From an uncultured Clostridia bacterium (lineage in GTDB: Bacteria > Bacillota > Clostridia > Lachnospirales > CAG-274): a stretch of 48,581 nt of DNA. The translations under genes and the position numbers were made by a program. The notes under the pieces were generated by a model. That model saw only the letters and a list, made by a program, of their open reading frames with translations, searched no databases and was not told where the DNA came from. Location: positions 1 through 48,581 of the forward strand of contig CALWOZ010000019.1 of the NCBI GenBank assembly GCA_944383305.1, written 5' to 3'. Positions 41,006 to 48,581 of this stretch are shown piece by piece (positions within the stretch are counted from its first letter, which is position 1; each line of letters starts with the position of its first letter).

Positions 41006-42370
41006 ATGATACATAAATATAAAATGAACGACTTAAATATAGTTTTAGATGTAAATAGTGGTTCTGTTCATTGTGTAGATGATGTTTCTTATGATATATT
41101 AGATTATTATGAAAAAGAAAGTATAGAAAATATAATTAATATATTAAAAGAAAAATATAGTGAAGAAAGTATAAATGAAGCTTATGAAGAAATAAAAGAA
41201 TTAGTAAATAATGAAGTTTTATTTTCTAAAGATATTTTCTCAAACATTATACCTGAGGTAGATAAAAGAAACCCTGTGGTTAAGGCGCTTTGTTTACATA
41301 TAGCCCACGATTGTAATTTAAAATGCAAATACTGCTTTGCTGAAGAAGGCGAATATCACGGTAAACGTTCTCTTATGAGTGCAGAAGTAGGGAAAAAGGC
41401 TATTGACTTTTTAATAGAAAATTCTGGCTCTAGAAGAAACCTTGAAATAGACTTTTTTGGTGGAGAACCTTTAATGAACTTTGATGTTGTTAAAGAAATA
41501 GTAGAATATGGAAGAAGTATTGAAGATAAATATGGTAAAAAATTTAGATTTACTATGACAACAAATGGTATATTATTAAATGATGAAATAGCTAGTTATA
41601 TAAATGAACATATGCATAATGCTGTTTTAAGTTTAGACGGGAGAAAAGAGATAAATGATAAAATGAGAGTTCGTGCTGGTGGTCAAGGTAGCTATGACAA
41701 TATTGTACCTAAATTTGTAAAAATGGCAGAAGATAGAAATCAAATGGATTATTATGTAAGAGGCACATTTACAAGAAATAATTTAGACTTTGCAAATGAT
41801 GTACTACACCTTGCAGACTTAGGATTTAAACAAATTAGTGTAGAACCTGTTGTTACAGATGAAAATGAAGAATATGCTATAAGAAAAGAAGACTTGCCAG
41901 TTATATTTGAAGAATATGAAAAATTAGCCAAAGAAATGTTAAAAAGAAAAGAACAAGGTCAAGGGTTTAACTTTTTCCATTTTATGATAGATTTAACAGG
42001 TGGACCTTGTGCCCATAAAAGACTTGTTGGCTGTGGGTCTGGAACAGAATATTTAGCCGTTACTCCAGAGGGAGATTTATTTCCTTGTCACCAGTTTGTA
42101 GGACAAGATGAATACAAAATGGGAAGTGTATTTGAGGGTGTTTTAAGAAAGGACATTAGACAAAACTTTGAAGGAATAAATGTATATTCTAAACCAGCTT
42201 GTAAAAGTTGTTGGGCAAAATTCTATTGTAGTGGTGGTTGCGCAGCTAGTTCAAACAATATGCATAACGACCTTATAACTCCTTATGAAATAGGCTGTGA
42301 AATGCAAAAGAAAAGAACTGAATGTTCTATTATGATGAAAGTTTATGAAGCCTTAAATGAAAATGTATGA
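41006..42370 (+). CDS. scfB: SCIFF radical SAM maturase (thioether-forming, SPASM domain)
   Basis: 454 residues from ATG 41006, with GGAAGGAG 5-12 bases upstream. A longer in-frame start at 40880 would lie within repeat B3 and has no RBS. The N-terminal RiPP-recognition-like domain (1-90) is followed by the radical SAM site CNLKCKYC (Cys 103, 107, 110) and DFFGGEPLMNFD, TTNG and LSLDG. A SPASM region with two auxiliary FeS clusters follows: C.....GCGSG.....PEG..FPCHQFVG, ACKSCWAKFYCSGGCAASS and IGCEMQK. It is the usual partner of SCIFF peptides (CteB-like) and makes a Cys-to-Thr thioether. Its 3' end overlaps a 54-residue membrane-peptide gene by ATGA. Confidence 0.96.
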   Translation: MIHKYKMNDLNIVLDVNSGSVHCVDDVSYDILDYYEKESIENIINILKEKYSEESINEAYEEIKELVNNEVLFSKDIFSNIIPEVDKRNPVVKALCLHIAHDCNLKCKYCFAEEGEYHGKRSLMSAEVGKKAIDFLIENSGSRRNLEIDFFGGEPLMNFDVVKEIVEYGRSIEDKYGKKFRFTMTTNGILLNDEIASYINEHMHNAVLSLDGRKEINDKMRVRAGGQGSYDNIVPKFVKMAEDRNQMDYYVRGTFTRNNLDFANDVLHLADLGFKQISVEPVVTDENEEYAIRKEDLPVIFEEYEKLAKEMLKRKEQGQGFNFFHFMIDLTGGPCAHKRLVGCGSGTEYLAVTPEGDLFPCHQFVGQDEYKMGSVFEGVLRKDIRQNFEGINVYSKPACKSCWAKFYCSGGCAASSNNMHNDLITPYEIGCEMQKKRTECSIMMKVYEALNENV

Positions 42371-42531
42371 AACTTATAAAAATATTTTTTAAACTTATAA
42401 AGTATGCTTTAATTTTTCTTGTTATAAAATTTATGATACAACAGGCAGTTCTTGATAATAACAACTCAACAAATATACAAAATCTTATTGAAAAAATACA
42501 AAATTCTATAAATATAGATAACCCTAAATAA
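42367..42531 (+). CDS. Small membrane peptide translationally coupled to the SCIFF maturase
   Basis: 54 residues, ATG at 42367 overlapping the maturase stop (ATGA), stop at 42531. MKLIKIFFKLIKYALIFLVI is a basic-plus-hydrophobic N-terminus that could be a transmembrane helix or a signal anchor. A short polar tail with NNNSTNIQNLIEKIQNSINI follows and looks helical. The ATGA overlap and the clean 38-base gap to secD suggest a real member of the operon. No family is recognised, and chance occurrence of a short ORF cannot be excluded. Confidence 0.6.
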   Translation: MKLIKIFFKLIKYALIFLVIKFMIQQAVLDNNNSTNIQNLIEKIQNSINIDNPK

Positions 42532-42569
42532 TTGTTTAAATATTTTAAACAAGAAAGGAAAGAAAATAT

Positions 42570-43946
42570 ATGAAATCTAAGAATGTTTTAATACTTTTAG
42601 TTATCTTTATTATTACTGGTGTACTTTTTTATACCTCATACAATGGATATGGAAACGGTCATATACTTAGTTATAAAAATATAGAAAAAGGCTTAGATTT
42701 AAGTGGTGGTGTATATATTGTTTATGAAGCACAAGAAGAAACAGAGTTAAGTGTAGATAATGATGAAACAACTACAGTATCACAAGATATATCTAGTAGT
42801 GAAGAGATTACAAATGAGCAAAGTAGCAACACAGAAGAAAGTTCATCTTTAGAACAAGAAACAGAACAGACAGAATCTTTAGGCGAAGCATCGTGGCAAG
42901 ATAAAATGAACTCTGCTATATCTATGATACAACAAAGGCTTGATAGAAAAGGGTGGACAGAGGCTAATGTGTATCAAGAGGGAAGCAAGCGAATAAGAGT
43001 TGAAATCCCTGGTATAGACGACGTGGAAACTGCTGTGGAGGAAATAGGACAAACTGCTAAGTTATCATTTGTAGATTCTACTGGACAAGTTGTAGTTAAA
43101 GGTGAAGATGTTATAAACGCCAAAAAACAATCATATACAGGTGAAAATGGACAATCTCAAATAGTTGTAAGTTTAGAATTTAATGAAAAAGGAAAAGAAG
43201 ATTTTAAAAATGCAACTGAGGCAAACATAGGATTACCTATATTTATAATGCTTGATGATGAAATAATAAGTGCACCTACTGTTAATTCTGTTATATCCGA
43301 TGGTAAAGCTATTATTGAAGGTGGATTTGATATAGACGGAGCAGAAGAACTAGCATCTTTAATAAGAGCCGGTTCTTTACCTTTTGAACTTGAAATATTA
43401 GAGATGAATACAATAGGGGCAACTCTTGGAGCAAATGCTTTAAAAACAAGTATATTAGGTGGAGTTGTTGGTATAGCATTAGTAGTAGTATTTATGTTAT
43501 TATTTTATAGAATTAAAGGACTTGCAGCAAATATTGCACTTTTTATATATATCCTTTTAGAACTTATATTATTAAATGGACTTAACATAACCTTAACTTT
43601 ACAAGGTATAGCAGGTATTATATTATCTGTTGGTATGGCTGTCGATGCCAACGTTATTATATTTGAAAGAATAAGAGAAGAATTAGCATTAGGAAGAACT
43701 TTAAAATTGGCTATAGATAAAGGATTCTCTAGAGCATTTCCAGCTATATTAGATAGTAATATTACAACACTTATAGCTGGTGGTGTGCTATATTGGCTTG
43801 GAAGTGGACCTATAAAAGGATTTGCTCAAACATTAATGCTTGGTATTGTAATTTCTATGTTTACAGCTTTATTTGTTACAAAAGTAATTATTAAAGCTAT
43901 GGTTAATGTAGGTATTAAATCACCTAAGCTATATGGCGGTAAATAA
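42570..43946 (+). CDS. secD: Protein translocase subunit SecD
   Basis: 458 residues; AAAGGAAAG precedes ATG 42570. Part of the SecDF complex that uses the proton motive force to pull secreted proteins out of the SecYEG channel. One N-terminal transmembrane segment, the GLDLSGGVYIVYEAQ motif, then an unusual ~55-residue Ser/Thr/Glu-rich insert (about 57-110). The P1 domain carries AISMIQQRLDRKGWTEANV, and a C-terminal block of five transmembrane segments has GIILSVGMAVDANVIIFERIREEL (D-A-N and ER motifs). Separate SecD and SecF are usual here. secF follows after 12 bases. Confidence 0.96.
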   Translation: MKSKNVLILLVIFIITGVLFYTSYNGYGNGHILSYKNIEKGLDLSGGVYIVYEAQEETELSVDNDETTTVSQDISSSEEITNEQSSNTEESSSLEQETEQTESLGEASWQDKMNSAISMIQQRLDRKGWTEANVYQEGSKRIRVEIPGIDDVETAVEEIGQTAKLSFVDSTGQVVVKGEDVINAKKQSYTGENGQSQIVVSLEFNEKGKEDFKNATEANIGLPIFIMLDDEIISAPTVNSVISDGKAIIEGGFDIDGAEELASLIRAGSLPFELEILEMNTIGATLGANALKTSILGGVVGIALVVVFMLLFYRIKGLAANIALFIYILLELILLNGLNITLTLQGIAGIILSVGMAVDANVIIFERIREELALGRTLKLAIDKGFSRAFPAILDSNITTLIAGGVLYWLGSGPIKGFAQTLMLGIVISMFTALFVTKVIIKAMVNVGIKSPKLYGGK

Positions 43947-43958
43947 GGAGGATTTAAA

Positions 43959-44843
43959 ATGAATATAATAAAAAATAGATATATATATATTGCTATATCC
44001 ATTATTATTATAGCTATTGGCTTTGGGTTTATGCTTTATAATAATAGTCAAGGCAAAGGATTTTTTAACTATGACATACAATTTACTGGTGGGAGCTCTA
44101 TTGAAATATCTTCAAATGGAAAAGAGATTAATAATGATGGAATAAATAATATACTTAAAGATAGCATAAATATAGATAATGCACAAATACAAATAGTTGG
44201 TAATGGAGAAAGCGTTATTATAAAAACTCGTTTGTTAAGTCAAGATGAAAGAACAACTCTTATAGATGCTATATGTAATGAATATAGCCTAACAGAAGAT
44301 GATTTTTCTGTTAGAGATATAAGTGCTACTATAAGTAATGAAATGAAAAGAACCTCTTTTTTAGCAGTTTTAGTGTCTTGTATAGCTATGCTTATATATG
44401 TATCATTTAGATTTAAAAATTTTAAAATAGGCGCAAGTGCTATAATTGCTCTTTTACACGATGCTTTAGTATTAGTATCTTTTTATGCTATATTTAGAAT
44501 ACCTTTAAATGATTCTTTTATAGCTGCTATACTTACAATCCTTGGCTATTCTATTAATGCTACTATCGTTATATTCGATAGAATAAGAGAAAATAAAGGC
44601 AAAAATAGTAAAGTAGATGAAGAAATTATGAACAACGGTATAAATGAATCTTTAAGACGTTCTATATTTACCTCTTTAACTACATTTTTTACAGTAATTA
44701 GTTTATATATATTTGGTGTGGAATCTGTAAAAATATTTGCACTACCTATTGCTATTGGTATAGTTTGTGGTACTTATTCATCTATATTTTTAGCAGGTTC
44801 TATATGGTATATGTTAGATAATATTAAAACTAAAAATAGTTAA
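43959..44843 (+). CDS. secF: Protein translocase subunit SecF
   Basis: 294 residues; AAGGAGG precedes ATG 43959. YDIQFTGGSSIEISSNG is the SecF P-domain start, followed by a C-terminal membrane block with LGYSINATIVIFDRIRENKG and SLTTFFTVISLYIFGVESVKIFALPIAIGIVCGTYSSIFLA. It pairs with SecD in the membrane. Confidence 0.96.
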   Translation: MNIIKNRYIYIAISIIIIAIGFGFMLYNNSQGKGFFNYDIQFTGGSSIEISSNGKEINNDGINNILKDSINIDNAQIQIVGNGESVIIKTRLLSQDERTTLIDAICNEYSLTEDDFSVRDISATISNEMKRTSFLAVLVSCIAMLIYVSFRFKNFKIGASAIIALLHDALVLVSFYAIFRIPLNDSFIAAILTILGYSINATIVIFDRIRENKGKNSKVDEEIMNNGINESLRRSIFTSLTTFFTVISLYIFGVESVKIFALPIAIGIVCGTYSSIFLAGSIWYMLDNIKTKNS

Positions 44844-44846
44844 TTA

Positions 44847-44914
44847 ATTTTTAATATTTTATATTAAAAAAGCTATTCCTATTTTTATTTTGAATAATAA
44901 GGCATAGCTTAATT
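44847..44914 (-). repeat. Dispersed repeat family B, copy B6 (short)
   Basis: Reverse orientation. GCATAGCTTAATT (44902-44914) is the terminator-side end, AGCTATTCCTATTTTTATT is the middle, and TTTAATAT-TTT-ATATTAAA is the palindrome that corresponds to GATAC-AAA-GTATC. It begins 4 bases after the secF stop and abuts the next hairpin. Confidence 0.65.
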
Positions 44915-44928
44915 ACATATAAATATAG

Positions 44929-44963
44929 AAAGTCATCTAAAACAAATTTAGATGACTTTTTAT
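44929..44963 (+). terminator. Terminator after secF
   Basis: AAAGTCATCTAAA and TTTAGATGACTTT form a 13-bp stem with a 5-base loop and a T-rich tail. Confidence 0.8.
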
Positions 44964-44980
44964 TTAATTTTATAAAATAC

Positions 44981-45010
44981 TTGATAATAAACATATATTT
45001 TTGTTAAAAT
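44981..45010 (+). promoter_or_regulatory. Probable recJ-apt promoter
   Basis: TTGATA (44981-44986) and TAAAAT (45005-45010) separated by 18 bases, about 33 bases before the recJ ATG. This is a weaker match. Confidence 0.4.
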
Positions 45011-45042
45011 AATAATATACAAAATAAAATAAGGAGATAAAA

Positions 45043-46815
45043 ATGGCTAAATGGACAATTAGAAATCCAAAGGCTAATATACCTAAAATGGTTGAAGAAT
45101 TTGGTGTAAGTGAAACTTTTGCAACAGTTTTAGCTAATAGAGATATTTTAACAAGAAGAAGCTTAAATACATATTTATATAATGATGAATTATTTTTTTA
45201 TAACCCATTAGAAATGAAAGATATGGAAAAGGCATTTATAAAAATTATAGAATCTATATCTAAAAATGAACTAATATGTATATATGGAGATTATGATGTA
45301 GATGGGGTTACTAGCACAGTTATTTTATATAAAGCATTGAAAAATATAGGAGCTAATGTAATATATTATATTCCAGATAGAGAAGAAGAAGGATATGGAC
45401 TTAACATAGAGGCTATAAATGAGGTTAAAAATAAAGGCGTAGATATTATTTTTACTTGTGATAATGGTATAGCCAGTATAGAAGAGGTAGCATATATAAA
45501 ACAAAACGGAATGGATATAATTATATTAGACCATCACGAACCTAGATTTATAGAAGAAAGTCATACTAGAATTGAAATATTGCCAATGGCAGATGCAATA
45601 ATAAATCCTAAACAAAATGAATGTTGTTATAAATTTAAAGCTCTATCGGCTGGAGGAATTTGTTTTAAATTTGTAAAAGGACTTTATGAATATATGGAAA
45701 TAGATGAAAATTTAGATGAATATTTAGTTTTTGCATCTATTTCTACTGTTTGTGACATTGTAGACCTTTTAGATGAAAATAGAATTATAGTAAAACAAGG
45801 ACTAAACATATTAAATGAAAATAAAAAAATTAATAAAGGACTTTTTGAAATATTAAAAGTTAATAACATAGATGAAAAATTAATAGATGAAAATGATTAT
45901 GGATTTATTATAGGTCCTTGTATTAATGCTAGTGGTAGACTTGAAAGTGCTTTAAAGGCAGTAGAACTATTTACAACAGATAATGATAAAAATATTAATA
46001 ATCTTGCTTTAGACTTATTAAATCTTAACATTCAAAGAAAAAATTTAACTCAAAAAGCCGTAGAAACCATACTTTGTACAGTAGAAAATAGCAATATAAA
46101 AGAGGATAAAGTCATAGTTGTATATAATGATGAAATACACGAATCTATAGCTGGTATTGTAGCTGGTAGAATTAAAGAAATATATTATAAGCCAACTTTT
46201 GTAATAACAAAATCTAAAAATGGAGCAAAAGGCTCTGGAAGAAGTATACAAAGTTATAATATGTTTGAAGAACTTTTAAAATGCTCTCATCTTTTTCAAA
46301 AATTTGGTGGACATAAAATGGCAGCTGGATTATCTTTATTAGAAGAAAATATTGATATTTTTAGAAAAACTATAAATCAAAATTGTACCTTAACTACAGA
46401 TGACCTTGAAGAAAATATAGTTATAGACAAAGCATTAAGATTTTATGATATAACTTTGGACTTGGCAGAAGAATTGTATAAAATGAAGCCTATTGGTAAG
46501 GAAAACAAAGGAGCTATATTTGCTACTAAAAATGTTAATATAAAAAATATAAGATTTGTAGGTAAAGAAAATAATATAATACAATTTATATTAAATGATG
46601 GTACAAATGATATTAAAGCTATAGCTTTTAATGGATATGACAAGTTTTGTGAAATATTAAAAAATAATTTGACCAATGATGATTTTCAAAAAGTTATGGT
46701 TGGTATAAAAAAATATGTTGACTTAAAATTAGATGTAGTATATTCTATTGAAGTAAATATATTTAATGAATTTAAAAATGTTCAATTAATATTAAAAGAT
46801 TTTAGGCTTTCTTAA
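45043..46815 (+). CDS. recJ: Single-stranded-DNA-specific exonuclease RecJ
   Basis: 590 residues; AAGGAGA precedes ATG 45043. DHH phosphoesterase motifs: IYGDYDVDGVTSTVILYKAL (about 83-102), FTCDNGIAS, IILDHHEP with the DHH triad, and the DHHA1 motif GAKGSGRSIQSYNM...FQKFGGHKMAAGLSL (about 400-430). A C-terminal OB-fold follows. It degrades ssDNA 5'-3' in recombinational repair. recJ-apt is a frequent clostridial pair. Confidence 0.96.
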   Translation: MAKWTIRNPKANIPKMVEEFGVSETFATVLANRDILTRRSLNTYLYNDELFFYNPLEMKDMEKAFIKIIESISKNELICIYGDYDVDGVTSTVILYKALKNIGANVIYYIPDREEEGYGLNIEAINEVKNKGVDIIFTCDNGIASIEEVAYIKQNGMDIIILDHHEPRFIEESHTRIEILPMADAIINPKQNECCYKFKALSAGGICFKFVKGLYEYMEIDENLDEYLVFASISTVCDIVDLLDENRIIVKQGLNILNENKKINKGLFEILKVNNIDEKLIDENDYGFIIGPCINASGRLESALKAVELFTTDNDKNINNLALDLLNLNIQRKNLTQKAVETILCTVENSNIKEDKVIVVYNDEIHESIAGIVAGRIKEIYYKPTFVITKSKNGAKGSGRSIQSYNMFEELLKCSHLFQKFGGHKMAAGLSLLEENIDIFRKTINQNCTLTTDDLEENIVIDKALRFYDITLDLAEELYKMKPIGKENKGAIFATKNVNIKNIRFVGKENNIIQFILNDGTNDIKAIAFNGYDKFCEILKNNLTNDDFQKVMVGIKKYVDLKLDVVYSIEVNIFNEFKNVQLILKDFRLS

Positions 46816-46830
46816 AAAGGAGAGGATACT

Positions 46831-47343
46831 ATGAATTTAAAAGATGTAATAAGAACTATACCAGACTATCCGATAGAAGGAGTTTTGTTTAGAGATATTA
46901 CAACAGTATTAAAAGATAAAGATGCTTTGAAAAAATCTGTTGATGAAATTATTAAAACTCTTGAAAATATAGAATTTGACTATGTATTAGGACCTGAATC
47001 TCGTGGATTTATTTTTGCTATGCCAATAGCCTATAATATGAATAAGGGATTTATCCCTGTAAGAAAAGCAGGTAAGTTACCAGCAGAAACTATAAGCAAA
47101 GAATATGACCTTGAATATGGTAGCTCAACACTAGAAATACACAAAGATGCACTTAAAAAAGGTGATAAAGTTATTATAGTAGATGATTTATTGGCTACTG
47201 GAGGAACTTGTAAAGCTATTATAGAACTTGTAGAAAGCATCGGAGTGGAAGTGGTTAGTCTTAACTTTTTTATAGAACTTGAAGAGTTAAATGGACGAGA
47301 AACTTTAGGAAATTATAACATAAGCTCAGTTGTTAAATATTAA
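46831..47343 (+). CDS. apt: Adenine phosphoribosyltransferase
   Basis: 170 residues; AAGGAGAGG precedes ATG 46831. It converts adenine and PRPP to AMP in purine salvage. It has YPIEGVLFRDITTVLKD (N-terminal), YVLGPESRGFIFAMPIAY, FIPVRKAGKLPAET and the PRPP-binding KVIIVDDLLATGGTCKAII. 15 bases after recJ; this is the end of the SCIFF/sec/recJ/apt region. Confidence 0.97.
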   Translation: MNLKDVIRTIPDYPIEGVLFRDITTVLKDKDALKKSVDEIIKTLENIEFDYVLGPESRGFIFAMPIAYNMNKGFIPVRKAGKLPAETISKEYDLEYGSSTLEIHKDALKKGDKVIIVDDLLATGGTCKAIIELVESIGVEVVSLNFFIELEELNGRETLGNYNISSVVKY

Positions 47344-47358
47344 TAAGATTTATTATAA

Positions 47359-47391
47359 ATAGTCTTAGTTTTTAGCTAAGACTATTTTATT
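47359..47391 (+). terminator. Terminator after apt
   Basis: ATAGTCTTAG-TTTTTAG-CTAAGACTAT, a 10-bp stem with a TTTATTCT tail. Repeat B4 begins 2 bases later. Confidence 0.75.
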
Positions 47392-47392
47392 C

Positions 47393-47563
47393 TTTCAATT
47401 AAGCTATGACTTTATTGTTTAAAATAAAAGGTATAGACTTATTTTTGGTTAAATACTATTACAATTTATTTTTTTTGGGCATAAAGCGTCAAAATAAATA
47501 AAAATTGCAAAAATGTCGAAGAAAAATAATAGGAATAGTTGTTTTGATACTTTATATTAAAAA
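47393..47563 (+). repeat. Dispersed repeat family B, copy B4 (longest)
   Basis: TTTCAATTAAGCTATGACTT at the left end, AAAATTGCAAAAATGTCGAAG and AATAATAGGAATAGTTGTTT in the middle, and TTTTGATAC-TTT-ATATTAAAA at the right end. The segment from AATTGCAAAAAT to GGAATAG is nearly identical to B1. It begins immediately after the apt terminator and ends just before the stop of the FlaR-like gene. Confidence 0.75.
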
Positions 47564-47577
47564 GATTAAGAATTAAA

Positions 47578-48087
47578 CTAATTAAATAAAGTTTTCATAA
47601 ATTTATTAAGTTCCTTTTGATTTTTTATAATAATAGTTTTTTCTTTATATTTAAAAAGTATATTATTATAGTGTTTAACTTTTTCTTTTGTCCTACCACT
47701 ATAAATAACCCACCAAATAAATTCTAAATCCAATTTTTCTATACAGCCCTTTGATACACTCTCTCTTGAAGCATTTTTATATTTAAAATATCTTTTTAAA
47801 ACTCTAAATAAACAATTTAATCTTGAAAATTTCATATATATAATATAGTCTGCTTCTTCTAATCGTTTACTCTGTAAAAAGTTAGTATAATTTCCATCTA
47901 TAACCCAACTTTCATTTTTCATAAATTCAGAAACTATTTCAATAGCTTGATTTTTATCTCTAGCTTTCCAATTTTCTTCAAACATTACAGTGTCAAGATA
48001 TAAAAGGGGAATTTTATAATAGTTTGAAATATATTTTGCAAGAGTTGATTTTCCACAACCAGAATATCCTAAAATAGCAACTTTCAT
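47578..48087 (-). CDS. P-loop nucleoside-kinase-like protein (FlaR/topology-modulation type)
   Basis: 169 residues; GAGGTGA precedes ATG 48087. P-loop GYSGCGKST (7-15), then YKIPLLYLDTVMFEENWKARD, ESWVIDGNYTNFL and RLEEADYIIYMKFSR as Walker B-like region. This pattern is typical of the adenylate-kinase-like proteins annotated as DNA topology modulation protein FlaR. The true substrate is unknown; the fold is of the nucleotide kinase group. Confidence 0.85.
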   Translation of the reverse strand: MKVAILGYSGCGKSTLAKYISNYYKIPLLYLDTVMFEENWKARDKNQAIEIVSEFMKNESWVIDGNYTNFLQSKRLEEADYIIYMKFSRLNCLFRVLKRYFKYKNASRESVSKGCIEKLDLEFIWWVIYSGRTKEKVKHYNNILFKYKEKTIIIKNQKELNKFMKTLFN

Positions 48088-48249
48088 ATATTCACCTCAA
48101 ATCTAAACTTTATTTAATTAATGAGAGTAAGATTATAGCATAGCAATTTAATATATTCAATATACTAAATTATTGTAAAAATTTAAAATAATTTAATAAA
48201 ATAAAAAATGTTAAAGTGTCAAACATAGGTTACACTTAAAAGATTTTTT

Positions 48250-48296
48250 AACAAAGATAAGAATGAGTATAAAATAATACTATCTTATCTTTGTTA
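48250..48296 (-). terminator. Terminator of the insertion-sequence transposase
   Basis: AACAAAGATAAGA and TCTTATCTTTGTT form a 13-bp stem. On the minus strand it is followed by AAAAAATC-type sequence rather than a long T-run, so it is moderately supported. Confidence 0.55.
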
Positions 48297-48326
48297 AATT
48301 TGTTGATATAGTAGATTTATATATAA

Positions 48327-48581
48327 TTAAAATACACCTAAATACTGTTCTACTACTTGATTAGGTGATTTAAACCCTAAACAAGTTTTTATATAATTGT
48401 TTGATTTAACTTGATATTTAGCTAATTGTTTTCTTCCATCTTCTAAATTAAACATTTTTAAGTACTTATAAAATCTCTCACTATCTTGTCTATGTTGGCG
48501 TTCCACCTTTCCATTATGTCTTGGTGTAGCTATTCTTGTTCTTGTATATTTTATATCTAATTTTCTTAATATCATTTCAAA
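48327..48581 (-). CDS. Transposase, C-terminal part (IS481/rve-integrase type), truncated by window
   Basis: The last ~82 or more residues of a DDE integrase-fold transposase. IATPRHNGKVERQHRQDSERFY contains the conserved third catalytic Glu in KVERQHR, followed by YQVKSNNYIKTCLGFKSPNQVVEQYL, the typical end of IS481-like and related rve transposases. The reading frame remains open to the window edge, so the gene starts outside. The stop is at 48327, and a hairpin follows. Confidence 0.85.
   Translation of the reverse strand, partial: FEMILRKLDIKYTRTRIATPRHNGKVERQHRQDSERFYKYLKMFNLEDGRKQLAKYQVKSNNYIKTCLGFKSPNQVVEQYLGVF

Larger units (their letters stand above)
48217..48581 (-). mobile_element. 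3' end of an IS481-like insertion sequence, cut by window edge
   Basis: The likely inverted repeat end TGTCAAACATAGGTTACACT begins at 48217. Inside it lie a hairpin and then the C-terminal part of a DDE transposase. This is the downstream end of the element, with the transposase reading leftward out of the element's interior and the rest beyond the window. The family assignment rests on the transposase motif. Confidence 0.65.

Overview
The window is very AT-rich and strongly clostridial. It carries the spore maturation pair spmA/spmB, a CwlD-type amidase, a perfect CIRCE box on htpG, a lysine riboswitch on asd/dapA, and the clostridial locus TIGR04086 membrane protein - SCIFF peptide - SCIFF radical SAM maturase - secD - secF - recJ - apt. 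The best fit is an anaerobic, endospore-forming, low-GC Clostridia, probably of the Lachnospirales type. The presence of a true glutaminyl-tRNA synthetase agrees with this. The lineage is an inference from gene content, not from a search.

Layout. 1-75 looks like the end of an insertion sequence. 159-2140 (minus) is a small accessory block: a frameshifted secreted protein and a DUF5412-like membrane protein whose last residues are encoded by a dispersed repeat. 2379-12309 (minus) is a housekeeping run: htpG, two FAD-dependent oxidoreductases, an LCP-family wall-polymer ligase, a MATE transporter, glnS and a small unknown protein. 12408-12647 is a complete tRNA-Phe/tRNA-Lys unit with promoter and terminator. 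12804-20120 (plus) is a tight run: polA, coaE, lytic transglycosylase, an oligopeptide-binding lipoprotein, a GalT-like HIT protein and a D-Ala-D-Ala ligase-like enzyme. 20167-23361 is the lysine-riboswitch-controlled asd-dapA unit plus dapB. 23423-26100 is an autoregulated GntR(YtrA-like)/ABC exporter operon with a tandemly duplicated permease. 26106-32225 (minus) is a cell-surface pair: a 1599-residue multidomain M60 peptidase with a dockerin-like module and, downstream, an SLH-anchored protein with a cohesin-like N-terminus. 32435-35997 is a coiled-coil protein of unknown function, a CwlD-like amidase and spmA/spmB. 36148-39971 holds tpx, a small conserved protein, an RsuA-like pseudouridine synthase, smpB and a PHP phosphoesterase. 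40104-47343 is the SCIFF/secDF/recJ/apt region. 47578-48087 is a FlaR-like P-loop kinase. The window closes inside a second insertion sequence.

The most unusual non-coding content is two families of small dispersed elements. Family A has two copies of about 230 bp, at 7363-7594 and 38384-38612, in opposite orientation. They are rich in nested hairpins, and each is flanked on both sides by near-identical copies of a terminator-like hairpin. Family B has six recognisable copies of about 70-170 bp. All contain an AATTAAGCTATG end, and in five copies that end abuts a rho-independent terminator. Arm differences between copies of both families are partly compensatory, which points to selection on a folded form. 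Two short proteins of 54 residues (38182-38346 and 42367-42531) and the 47-residue SCIFF precursor (40600-40743) were read directly from the sequence.
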